Shown here: piece by piece, positions 25,498 to 33,952 of the stretch
How positions within the stretch are numbered: position 1 is the first letter of the stretch
How the letters are laid out: every line of letters begins with the position of its first letter
The notes under the pieces: generated by a model
Seen by the model: the letters and a program-made list of their open reading frames with translations, nothing else
The model's database searches: none
Told to the model about the DNA's origin: nothing
Program-made: the position numbers and the translations under genes
NCBI RefSeq assembly: GCF_000255495.1
Contig: NZ_AHYZ01000167.1
Span: 1-57,896, forward strand
Direction: 5' to 3'
Origin: Liquorilactobacillus vini DSM 20605
GTDB lineage: Bacteria; Bacillota; Bacilli; Lactobacillales; Lactobacillaceae
DNA length: 57,896 nucleotides

Positions 25498-28400
25498 TTA
25501 TTTGCTCCTTTCAGCTTGAATCTTTTCTAAAACCTCAGCGGCTGACATTTTACTAAGCTGATGGTAATTATTTTCCGCCAGCATTGCATCAAACTGCATG
25601 ATAGCCTTGAAAGGTGAATATTGCATAGCTGACCGCTTATCTGGCCATAAAACCGGATCGATTGCTAAGTCGCCACTAAAAATCTTGGCCGCTGCTTGTT
25701 GGATCAATAGTTCATTATGCCACAACAATAATTTCAACTGATTTTTAGTAATCAGCTGCGGATCATTCTTGCCGGTTGCTGCGTAACTGCCGTCTTTTCT
25801 TCGCCGAAAAGGATAAACCAGCGAGACGCCGGACTTATCTTGAGTCAATTCTTGATCTAACAGTTCCAGCAGCTCTGGCTCGGCTAATAAAAGCCCCTCG
25901 TATTTATTTTTCTTCAACCAAGCCTGTTCAAAGGGCGTTTGCAAGACATCTTTTAAGTCCAACTTAGGATCTTGTAAATGCAGATAAACTGCCCCAGCAG
26001 GGTCGGGCTGCATCTTTGGCAACAACAAATCAAAATTCTTAATCAAAGCATCCAAGTAGGTCAGCATCTGCAAAGAAACACCGTAATATGCATCGCGAAA
26101 ATTAAACTTATGCTGACTTGATTTATAATCGACGATCCCCAAATAAGTTTGCTGATCCTTTTGCAGCAGATCAATTCGGTCAATCTTGCCACGCACTCTG
26201 ACTGCATGCTGTTGCGAAAGCTGAAACTCCAAAGGCCGCAAACCTTCTTGACTGCCAACTTGTCCGAACAAGACTTCAGTTTTAAAAGGCCGTACTTGTG
26301 AACGCTGCAACTGCTGATGGATTGTCCAGCTAACCTGCCGAATTGTTTTGGCTAATTGTCGGCTTAAATACTGCATGCGATTGGAACTGTTCAAGATCTG
26401 AAACTGCGGCAGCCGCAATAGCTCCTGGGTAATGGAGCGAATCTGTTGTTGGAGCTGCTGAGACGAAATTTCTGCAATACTCGTGTGCTGGGCTGCTAAA
26501 TTGCGATGCAAATGATCTAAGGCTGCATGGAAGAACTCACCTGTATTAGCCGGCGAAAGTTCAAAGACATCCCTCTCCTGCAATCGCAAACCATATTTTA
26601 AGAAATAAGCATACTGATTAGTATAAAATTCTTCCAGTTTAGAAATCGACGTATTGATCGTTTTGCCATATAAGCCATCCACAATCTTTGGCTGAAGCTT
26701 TTCCGGGACATTACGATAACTCAAACTGGCAAAAACCCGCTTAGCCAGCTGGCCAACTTGAGGGTCTTGCTTCAACCACTTAGCTAAGGGCTGAAAACTA
26801 AGAGGCAGCTGTTTTTGATTCTTGCGGGCCAAGTTTAGCAGCTGACTGAGCGTTGTCCGGGAATTACCTACAAAAAAGCGGCCGAAATCTGTCACAGAGA
26901 TCCCAGCTGGCGGTTCGGCTGCTATCAGTGGACAATCCAGCGCAAATTGAGCTGCCAACTGTTTCAAATATGGTGAGGCTTTTAATTCCTGACCATCACT
27001 TTCTTGTTGCGGATACGACAAGACCAAGCGTTTTTTTGGCAGCATAAACGCCAAGTAGGCCAGATAGCTTTCACTAGCTAATTGGATATTGCTGGTTTGT
27101 GCTAAATCAGCCTGTTCAAGCGGCAAATAATCAGCCAGCTGCAACCGATCACTGTCTGATAATAATGCCGGCTGAGTCGTTTGATCTGGCATAACTGCAC
27201 TCGTTGCTCCGATCAAAAAGGCCGTCTGAGCATTTTGCAGTTGGGCCATCCCAGTTTCAGTGATCGTAACCTGGTCAAGGGTGGATGGCACTTGGCTATA
27301 CTGAGCACCAGCAAAGCCATTCAAGAGAAGTTCTTTAAATAACTCTAACTCAACCGGCCGATCACCAAAAATTAACACATATTCATCAAGCATTTGGACA
27401 AAGGTGTTCCAAACTTCTTCTGGACGGCTGGCCGCAGCCAAATCCCCGGCAGCAATGGCTTGATCACGCCAAGTCAGCAATTGGCGGGCAACTCCAGTTT
27501 CAACTAAAAAATTGACTAAAATCTCAGCTGCCTGACGTCCAGTATGAGCTTGCATTAATTTTTCAAAAAAGGGGGGGAGCGTTGCTTGCACAAAATGACG
27601 GATCAGATTGACTTGCTGAGTCTGTTTTTCTTGTTGGCTGGTCAAAACTTGGTCCGTATCAGTCGTTTCAAAACGAAAGACCTGCCAGTCGGCTGACTGC
27701 AACCAAGCCGATCCATTTAAGCCGGTTTTTAAAATCCAATTTTCTGTCAAATCCAAGCAGTCACGAAACTCTCCCAAATCCAGCGGTTGCCCAGTGGCAG
27801 TTTGTGGCAATAAGAGTTCAGTCTTTAATAAGCGCATCACATCATCGTATTGATAATGATTCGCTTGAATATCAAATAAAGCACTGATCAATTCAACTAA
27901 CGGATGCGAACTCATCTCATGTTGAAGATCAATAAAAAATGGGATCCCAGCTTGTTGGAAAATTGGTTCAATGATATTGCGATATAAATCCAAATGCCTT
28001 GTCATAACGACGAAATCACGATAATGTCCCTGTTCTTGCTGCAAAAGCTGACGAATTTTGATTGCCACTTGCCGGACTTCCGTTTGCCGATCAGCCGCTT
28101 TAAAAAGTTGCAGTGAATCAGTCGACTGAGCAGCTGATGTTGGAACAAACTCCAAGCGTGAGTTACGAATCCAATAATCTTCCAGGTTCAATAGGGAAGT
28201 CGATTCAGTTTTAGGAGCATTGGTAATCGGCAACAGTTTGACCGAAGCTTGGGAGCGCGCCAAAGCTTGATAAAGACAACTGGAACGATAAAATAGTGAA
28301 TTGGGATCCTGCTTAGTCAAAAAGCTTTCTCGATCACCAACTAAAGCTAGATTGACTTCTGCGGCTTTTTTGATCAAGACTTCAACCAATTGTCTTTCTT

Positions 28401-29043
28401 GCTGGTTAAAATGAGAAAAACCAGCAATATAAAAATAATCATGGCTTAAATCACGCTGTTGCAGATTTTCGGCCAATAAATTCAAAACTCCTTCATTTCC
28501 AATAAATTGCTGCTGGCTTTTTTGCTGGTATTCCTGATAAACCAACGTTAAATCATGCAGCTTAGCCTGCAAATTTGCTGACAGCGGCGACTTAGCTAAT
28601 TGAGTCAATTCTGCCGTTGTCACCAGATTTTGCTGTAGTTCGCTTAACTGGGCAGCTAATTGACTGACAAAACCGATCTGTACTTGGTTAGCCTTAAAAA
28701 TCGTCAGCTCAGCCTGTTTGTCTTGTAAGATTGCAGCCACCAGCATTTGATTGCCGGCTTTTGACAATCGGGGAATTTTAAAGATCGGTGTGTCTTTTAA
28801 AAAATACCAGGCTAAACGAGTGAAGGAAAAAGTTTGGACATTTTTTTGTGCATAAAGTCCTTGATTACCGGATGTTTGGCGCAACTGTTTTAAAACTTTA
28901 ACTTCAGCAGCAAATTTAATGTGATTTGGTACCAGGTAAAAGAAGTGGCCTTGCGGATCAACACGGCTTTTTTGAGCTAAACGATCAATCAAAAAGTGAT
29001 GATGATCACAAGAAGCTTTCCCAAAATAAAAATTTACGCTCAT
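25498..29043 (-). CDS. rexB: ATP-dependent nuclease subunit B, RexB type
   Basis: 1181-residue partner of RexA with an inactivated helicase-like N-terminal part and a C-terminal RecB-type nuclease (GKIDRIDLL, GIVDYKSSQ). The N-terminus (FYFGKASCDHHHFLID) lacks the Walker A that AddB retains. The four iron-sulfur cysteines of AddB are also absent: the C-terminal cluster region reads AMQYSPFKAIMQFD, and the upstream Cys site reads FYTNQYAYFL. These losses mark the RexB branch seen in lactic acid bacteria. The gene precedes rexA in the same operon; AAAGGAG lies before ATG 29043. Confidence 0.95.
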   Translation of the reverse strand: MSVNFYFGKASCDHHHFLIDRLAQKSRVDPQGHFFYLVPNHIKFAAEVKVLKQLRQTSGNQGLYAQKNVQTFSFTRLAWYFLKDTPIFKIPRLSKAGNQMLVAAILQDKQAELTIFKANQVQIGFVSQLAAQLSELQQNLVTTAELTQLAKSPLSANLQAKLHDLTLVYQEYQQKSQQQFIGNEGVLNLLAENLQQRDLSHDYFYIAGFSHFNQQERQLVEVLIKKAAEVNLALVGDRESFLTKQDPNSLFYRSSCLYQALARSQASVKLLPITNAPKTESTSLLNLEDYWIRNSRLEFVPTSAAQSTDSLQLFKAADRQTEVRQVAIKIRQLLQQEQGHYRDFVVMTRHLDLYRNIIEPIFQQAGIPFFIDLQHEMSSHPLVELISALFDIQANHYQYDDVMRLLKTELLLPQTATGQPLDLGEFRDCLDLTENWILKTGLNGSAWLQSADWQVFRFETTDTDQVLTSQQEKQTQQVNLIRHFVQATLPPFFEKLMQAHTGRQAAEILVNFLVETGVARQLLTWRDQAIAAGDLAAASRPEEVWNTFVQMLDEYVLIFGDRPVELELFKELLLNGFAGAQYSQVPSTLDQVTITETGMAQLQNAQTAFLIGATSAVMPDQTTQPALLSDSDRLQLADYLPLEQADLAQTSNIQLASESYLAYLAFMLPKKRLVLSYPQQESDGQELKASPYLKQLAAQFALDCPLIAAEPPAGISVTDFGRFFVGNSRTTLSQLLNLARKNQKQLPLSFQPLAKWLKQDPQVGQLAKRVFASLSYRNVPEKLQPKIVDGLYGKTINTSISKLEEFYTNQYAYFLKYGLRLQERDVFELSPANTGEFFHAALDHLHRNLAAQHTSIAEISSQQLQQQIRSITQELLRLPQFQILNSSNRMQYLSRQLAKTIRQVSWTIHQQLQRSQVRPFKTEVLFGQVGSQEGLRPLEFQLSQQHAVRVRGKIDRIDLLQKDQQTYLGIVDYKSSQHKFNFRDAYYGVSLQMLTYLDALIKNFDLLLPKMQPDPAGAVYLHLQDPKLDLKDVLQTPFEQAWLKKNKYEGLLLAEPELLELLDQELTQDKSGVSLVYPFRRRKDGSYAATGKNDPQLITKNQLKLLLWHNELLIQQAAAKIFSGDLAIDPVLWPDKRSAMQYSPFKAIMQFDAMLAENNYHQLSKMSAAEVLEKIQAERSK

Positions 29044-29108
29044 CTTGCATTCTCCTTTGCTGCTTTTATTTTATCATCAATCAACTCTTCGCACGTGCTT
29101 GAGCCTAC

Positions 29109-29136
29109 AAAAAAAGCAGCTGAAATCATCAACTGC
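29109..29136 (-). terminator. Intrinsic terminator after pepC
   Basis: On the minus strand GCAGTTGA (29129-29136) pairs with TCAGCTGC (29116-29123), 5-nt loop, then seven T (29109-29115). It separates pepC from rexBA. Confidence 0.88.
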
Positions 29137-29148
29137 CCCACCGAAAAC

Positions 29149-30465
29149 TTATGCCAACGAATCCCATGGTGCCAAATTAATTGGTGTCTGTTGTAAAATT
29201 GCCAACTCTTTAGACTGTAGGAATTCTTTTTTTACGATTACTTCATAAACAAAATCATCAAACCAGCGATCACTCATTATGAAATACCCTTGCTGGCCAT
29301 TTTTTTCACCCCAGCTATTTTCTACCTTCCATTTTGTCGGCCGACCAGCAACTAGATCAACACCGACTAAAGTCATTGCATGCGAAACTGCCGCCTCGCG
29401 ACTTCGCAACCGATCTGCTTTAGAAAGATCTAAATCCGCTCCAAATAATTCACCACGCTGATAAAATTCTGGCGCTAAAATCCCCTGCTGGCGATCTGAA
29501 GCTTTTAAAACATCATTGCCAAACCAAACCGTCAGTCCAGCCTTTAACTGAGCAATGGCTGCCTGTTTCAAAGCCGTGATTTCAGTATTAACAAAAGCAA
29601 TTTTTTGGCCGTCAAAAATATAATCTTCACTCGGCAGGCCATAAACTTGCCCGAGTTGATGATCAGGTGCATTCGTCAAACAAACATAATCATCAAAGTC
29701 CCAGGTAAAATATTTTTGAAAAAACTGCTGCGCGGTTAGCTTTTGATCATAATGATATTCCTTTTGATCATCACGATATTCAAAATCAAATTCAGTAGGC
29801 GGCTCGCCAAAGGCAAACACGAGCATTCGATAAACAACACTCAAAAATTCCATTTTTAACTGCCGAAGTTCTTCAGCGCTCTGCCCGCTTTCTTTGGCGT
29901 CCCTTAAAGCTAGTCCATCTTTGCGCAGCTTCAAGTTCAAAGCATCATTAATCTCAGCTGTATTTTCACTATTATATGTTTCTGGCATGACTGCTTGCGG
30001 AACAACTCCATATTTATTGATCAAGGCCGCTGCATTGGACCACTGACCGCCATCACTATTTGGTTCGTCAAAAAGATTCATTACTCGCCGATCAGCTAAA
30101 GGCAACGCAGCTGTTTCAAGCACACTTTCATAAAACTTATTAGCTTTTTCCAAACGATCGTAAAATGAATTGTAATTTTGGGACAATTGAAAATCCTTAA
30201 CTTGATATTTCTCAGCAAATTGATGCCGCAAAGTATTTAAGGTTGAAAACAGCCAGCAACGACCGCTTTTTTTCTGATTAGTAACTTTACCAGTCTTGAC
30301 TTCAACTGAAAAAACTTGGTTCAGATTCTGCCGAGCAGCATAATTCTCACTTGCAGCGGCCACTCCATTTTTTTGGACCGTCCGCGCGAGAATTTGAGCT
30401 TGCTTTTGAGCTGCAAACTTCTTTTTCAATTGTGCTAAGTCAGTTGGTAGAATATCTTTTTCCAT
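29149..30465 (-). CDS. pepC: Aminopeptidase C (bleomycin hydrolase family)
   Basis: Cytoplasmic hexameric cysteine aminopeptidase (C1B) with broad specificity, part of the peptide-degradation set fed by Opp. Catalytic Cys is in SGRCWLF (Cys70), His in SHAMTLVGVD and Asn in VENSWGE. The N-terminal QKKSGRCWLFSTLN block and RVMNLFDEPNSDGGQWSN are family hallmarks. I place the start at ATG 30465 with GAAGGT 8 nt upstream, instead of the ATG at 30483; this gives 438 residues, close to the usual 440-450. A terminator follows. Confidence 0.96.
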   Translation of the reverse strand: MEKDILPTDLAQLKKKFAAQKQAQILARTVQKNGVAAASENYAARQNLNQVFSVEVKTGKVTNQKKSGRCWLFSTLNTLRHQFAEKYQVKDFQLSQNYNSFYDRLEKANKFYESVLETAALPLADRRVMNLFDEPNSDGGQWSNAAALINKYGVVPQAVMPETYNSENTAEINDALNLKLRKDGLALRDAKESGQSAEELRQLKMEFLSVVYRMLVFAFGEPPTEFDFEYRDDQKEYHYDQKLTAQQFFQKYFTWDFDDYVCLTNAPDHQLGQVYGLPSEDYIFDGQKIAFVNTEITALKQAAIAQLKAGLTVWFGNDVLKASDRQQGILAPEFYQRGELFGADLDLSKADRLRSREAAVSHAMTLVGVDLVAGRPTKWKVENSWGEKNGQQGYFIMSDRWFDDFVYEVIVKKEFLQSKELAILQQTPINLAPWDSLA

Positions 30466-30479
30466 AATTATACCTTCAT

Positions 30480-30810
30480 TCATTTTAGATTAGGTTCAGT
30501 ATACAAGATAATTGGCCGCGACGATCGTGGCTGGACTTGCCGGGCATTAGCTTGCAAAAATTGCTGATGAAGCTGTTGCAGCTGAAATTTAGCGGCTGAC
30601 AATGGTCGCTGGAAGACCCACCATTCAACTCCCCGCGTCAATGGTTGGGGTAGTTAACGAGCCTAAATAATTAAAAACTGCTCACGAATGCTGTTTTTGG
30701 ATCTCAGGCAATGCCAATTTTACCGATAGCAATCGTTTTTGCCCCTCATTGAAAGAAAAGTGCTGATAAAGTTGACTTTGCCAAACTGTTTGGTGCAAAT
30801 AATCAAGCAT
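30480..30810 (-). pseudogene. Decayed small gene between prs and pepC
   Basis: A frame opens at ATG 30810 after AGGAGAG (MLDYLHQTVWQSQLY...) and stops at 30682. The next frame takes over at an AAAAA run (NSIREQFLII), crosses TAG and TAA, then continues LPQPLTRGVEWWVFQRPL to a stop at 30480-30482, immediately before pepC. One frameshift plus two in-frame stops thus interrupt an otherwise coherent protein of about 105-110 residues, rich in Gln and Trp. No family is recognised. The alternative is chance coding potential in a 350-bp spacer; the good Shine-Dalgarno and amino-acid composition argue against it. Confidence 0.6.
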
Positions 30811-30834
30811 GTCTCGCTCTCCTTTTAATTTCCA

Positions 30835-31809
30835 TTAAAGATTTTGTTTAGTGAATAAAGAATCAACTGACTGATTATGATAAATTAAATCAATTGCCTT
30901 AGCAAAGGTCTTTGAAACAGAAAGAACCCTTAATTTAGCAAATTGTTTTTCTTCAGGAATTTGAATCGTATCACTCACCACAACCTGTGTATATTCTGAA
31001 TCCTGCAAGCGTTCAACTGCACCCTTTGAAAAAATTGGATGAGTTGCACAAGCATAGATATCAGTTGCCCCAGCAGCTTTGAGTGAGCGCGCAGCCAAGG
31101 CCATTTTGCGGCCAGTATCAATCATATCATCAAAAACGATGCACCGGCGACCTTTAACATCACCAATAATCGTGACTTGATCATCGAGGATCGACTGATC
31201 TTCATCACCGCGTTTATCAACAATGGCAATTGGCGCTTTCAATAAAGTTGCTAAGTTACGAGCAGCTTTAACACCGTTATGGTCTGGAGCAACGACCACT
31301 ACGTCATCTTTAATACCAGCTTGGGTAAAGTACCTGGCCTGAACAAAAATTCCTAATAAATGATCAACCGGGATATTAAAGAAGCCCTGTAATTGACCTG
31401 CATGCAGATCCATCGTCACTACCCGATCGGCACCCACCATTTGCAAGAAATTAGCAATTAGCTTAGCGGTGATCGGCTCACGTGGCCGAGCTTTGCGATC
31501 AGCACGAGCATAACCATAATAAGGAATTACAATATTAATGGTCCCGGCACTTGATCTTCTTAAAGCATCAATCATGATCATTAATTCCATAAAGTTTTCA
31601 TTGACTGGGTCGGAAATTGATTGGATCACGAAAACATCTGATCCGCGAATACTTTCATTGATGCTGATTTGAATCTCACCATCACTAAAATGCTTAACAG
31701 TTGCCTGACATAAAGATACCTGCAATTCATCGGCAATTTTTTGTGCCAATGGTAAATTTGAATTCAAAGCGAATAATTTTAAGGCCGATCCCGCCTGTTT
31801 TCTGCTCAT
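30835..31809 (-). CDS. Ribose-phosphate pyrophosphokinase, Prs2-like paralogue
   Basis: 324 residues of the PRPP-synthetase family, which makes PRPP for nucleotide, His and Trp synthesis. The ribose/metal signature MDLHAGQLQGFFNIPVDHL is intact. Two other sites differ from the housekeeping enzyme: the catalytic flexible loop reads DKRGDEDQ where the canonical enzyme has DKRR, and the PRPP loop reads DDMIDTGRKM where it has DDIIDTAGT. VAPDHNGVKAARN likewise replaces SPDHGGVTRAR. This matches the second Prs copy found in many Lactobacillales. Start ATG 31809 lies five nt after GGAGG; the longer frame from 31821 uses that site as coding. Confidence 0.85.
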   Translation of the reverse strand: MSRKQAGSALKLFALNSNLPLAQKIADELQVSLCQATVKHFSDGEIQISINESIRGSDVFVIQSISDPVNENFMELMIMIDALRRSSAGTINIVIPYYGYARADRKARPREPITAKLIANFLQMVGADRVVTMDLHAGQLQGFFNIPVDHLLGIFVQARYFTQAGIKDDVVVVAPDHNGVKAARNLATLLKAPIAIVDKRGDEDQSILDDQVTIIGDVKGRRCIVFDDMIDTGRKMALAARSLKAAGATDIYACATHPIFSKGAVERLQDSEYTQVVVSDTIQIPEEKQFAKLRVLSVSKTFAKAIDLIYHNQSVDSLFTKQNL

Positions 31810-31884
31810 GACTGCCTCCAAAAAATAATTTATTTACTATAATTATAATCAAATCAAAAGGTAAATTCTATCTTTTTTATTGGT

Positions 31885-33135
31885 CTACTGACGAATCTGT
31901 CCCGTGCCGCGAACCTGATACTTAGTTGTCGTTAATTCAACTAATCCCATTGGCCCTCGCGCGTGAAGTTTTTGCGTTGAAATACCAATTTCGGCTCCAA
32001 AACCAAATTCAAAACCATCAGTAAAGCGTGTCGAAGCATTGACATAAACAACAGCCGCATCGACCTTAGCTAGAAACTCTTGACTTCGTTGATAATCATT
32101 AGTAATAATCGTCTCAGAATGCTTGGTTCCATGCTGATTAATGTGATCAATTGCGGCTGTTAGCGAAGGAACGATTTTGATTGCCAAGATCAAATCATTA
32201 TATTCGGTATCCCAATCACTGGCAGTTGCAGGAATCACTTGCTGGCCTAAGAGTTGCTGCACTTGAGCATCACCACGTAACTCAACCCCAGCAGCTATCA
32301 ACTTAGCAGCTACTTGCGGCAAAAATTCAGCCGCCGCTTTTTCATGAACCAACAATTTTTCCATTGCATTGCAGACCGCTGGGCGTTGACATTTGGCATT
32401 GAGAATAATTTTTTCAGCCATAGCAAAATCAGCCGTCTGATCAACGAACACATGACAATTACCAGCACCAGTTTCAATTACTGGAACTTTTGCATGTTGA
32501 ACTACCGCTTGAATCAGCCGAGAACTGCCCCGCGGGATCAAAACATCTATATACTTGGTTAATTGCATCAGCTGATTAGCTGTTTCATGTGAGGTATCTC
32601 TAATTACCTGAATAGCATCCATTGGCAAAGCTAATTTTTGCAAAGCTGTGCGCAAGATTTGACCAATTTGTAAATTAGTCCGAATTGCTTCTTTACCACC
32701 ACGCAAAACAACAGCATTCCCTGACTTAAAACATAAAGCAGCAGCATCAGCAGTTACATTAGGCCGAGCCTCATAGATAATTCCCACAACACCTAAAGGA
32801 ACTCGCTTTTGAACAATTTGCAAACCAGCATGATTCACCCAGCCACGCGTAACTTCACCAATTGGGTCCGGCAATTGGGCAACTTGTTCAATCCCCACTG
32901 CCATTTGTTCGATTCGCTCAGGAGTCAAACGTAAACGATCAAGAAACTTACTTGGTAATTTTTGACTAGCTTGCAGATCAGTTTCATTGGCGGCTATAAT
33001 TGATGCTGCTTGTTCTCTTAACTCTTGCGCAAGTGCTAACAAAGCTTGATTCTTCTGAACAGTTGTTAACTGACTCAAAATAAAAGCTGCGTGTGCTGCT
33101 TGTGAACCAATTTTTTCTAAATCATAAACTACCAT
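31885..33135 (-). CDS. proA: Gamma-glutamyl phosphate reductase ProA
   Basis: Second enzyme of proline synthesis: reduces gamma-glutamyl phosphate to glutamate semialdehyde with NADPH (aldehyde-dehydrogenase fold). Family blocks include VPLGVVGIIYEARPNVTADAAALCFKSGN split across the cofactor site, the nucleophile Cys region NAKCQRPAVCNAMEKLLVH, and the C-terminal GFGAEIGISTQKLHARGPMGL. At 416 residues it is full length. AAGGAGG precedes the ATG, and it follows proB by 21 nt, so proBA is an operon. Confidence 0.97.
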   Translation of the reverse strand: MVVYDLEKIGSQAAHAAFILSQLTTVQKNQALLALAQELREQAASIIAANETDLQASQKLPSKFLDRLRLTPERIEQMAVGIEQVAQLPDPIGEVTRGWVNHAGLQIVQKRVPLGVVGIIYEARPNVTADAAALCFKSGNAVVLRGGKEAIRTNLQIGQILRTALQKLALPMDAIQVIRDTSHETANQLMQLTKYIDVLIPRGSSRLIQAVVQHAKVPVIETGAGNCHVFVDQTADFAMAEKIILNAKCQRPAVCNAMEKLLVHEKAAAEFLPQVAAKLIAAGVELRGDAQVQQLLGQQVIPATASDWDTEYNDLILAIKIVPSLTAAIDHINQHGTKHSETIITNDYQRSQEFLAKVDAAVVYVNASTRFTDGFEFGFGAEIGISTQKLHARGPMGLVELTTTKYQVRGTGQIRQ

Positions 33136-33156
33136 TGATTTCCTCCTTAACTAAGC

Positions 33157-33948
33157 CTAAGCCTGAAAAAGCGTACCTAGTTCTTGACCGGCAACTAATT
33201 TAAAAATAATCGATGGATTAGCACCATTGGCTAAAATTACTGAGCCACCTGCAGCCATTAGTAACTTAGCTGCCCGGAGCTTAGTCAACATTCCGCCAGT
33301 ACCCAATTTAGTGCCATGCCCACTTGCTTGAGCGAAAGTCGCCGCATTAATCTGTTTAACTCGTTTGATTAAGCTGGCATCAGCATATTTACGGGGATTT
33401 TTATCAAAAAAGCCATCAATATCTGATAACATGATCAAAAGGTCAGCCCCAATCATTTTGGCAACGATTGCTGAAAGCTGATCATTATCACCAAAGCGGG
33501 TATGGTGATCCAATTCATCGACTGCGACAGCATCATTTTCATTAACAATTGGAATTATTTTATTTTTTAATAAATTTTCAAAGGTATTTAAGACGTTTTG
33601 CCGGCTTTTAGGATAGTCGACAACATCATGAGTTAATAAAACTTGCCCGATTTTTTGACCATAAACTGCAAAACGCTGCTGATAAACGGTCATCAACTGC
33701 GTTTGTCCAACTGCCGCGACCGCCTGCTGTTCAGGAATCGCAACTGGACGTTTGTCTAACCCTAATAATCCTAAACCCGCACCGATCGCACCAGAAGAAA
33801 CCAAAACGATTTGTTTGTTTTCGTTGACTAAGCCACTTAAGGTATAGCATAATTGATCGATTGCTTTTAAATTAAGTTTGCCATTTTGATGGATTAAGGT
33901 ACTCGTCCCAATTTTGACAACGATTCGTTTGCTGACAATATGTCGCAT
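33157..33948 (-). CDS. proB: Glutamate 5-kinase ProB
   Basis: First enzyme of proline synthesis; an amino-acid-kinase-fold protein that phosphorylates glutamate and feeds ProA. RIVVKIGTSTL is the N-terminal nucleotide-binding segment, followed by VSSGAIGAGLGLL, NENDAVAVDE and GTGGMLTKLRAAKLLMAAG. At 263 residues it has only the kinase domain and lacks the C-terminal PUA domain, as is usual in lactic acid bacteria. The reading frame extends to 34038, but ATG 33948 begins the conserved domain and sits 4 nt after the stop of the upstream membrane-protein gene, implying coupling. Confidence 0.95.
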   Translation of the reverse strand: MRHIVSKRIVVKIGTSTLIHQNGKLNLKAIDQLCYTLSGLVNENKQIVLVSSGAIGAGLGLLGLDKRPVAIPEQQAVAAVGQTQLMTVYQQRFAVYGQKIGQVLLTHDVVDYPKSRQNVLNTFENLLKNKIIPIVNENDAVAVDELDHHTRFGDNDQLSAIVAKMIGADLLIMLSDIDGFFDKNPRKYADASLIKRVKQINAATFAQASGHGTKLGTGGMLTKLRAAKLLMAAGGSVILANGANPSIIFKLVAGQELGTLFQA

Positions 33949-33952
33949 AGTC

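Noticed and set aside
29090..29100. GCACGTGC palindrome upstream of rexB as an operator
   Set aside because: An 8-bp palindrome of this kind can occur by chance and no second copy or known lactobacillar regulator site matches.
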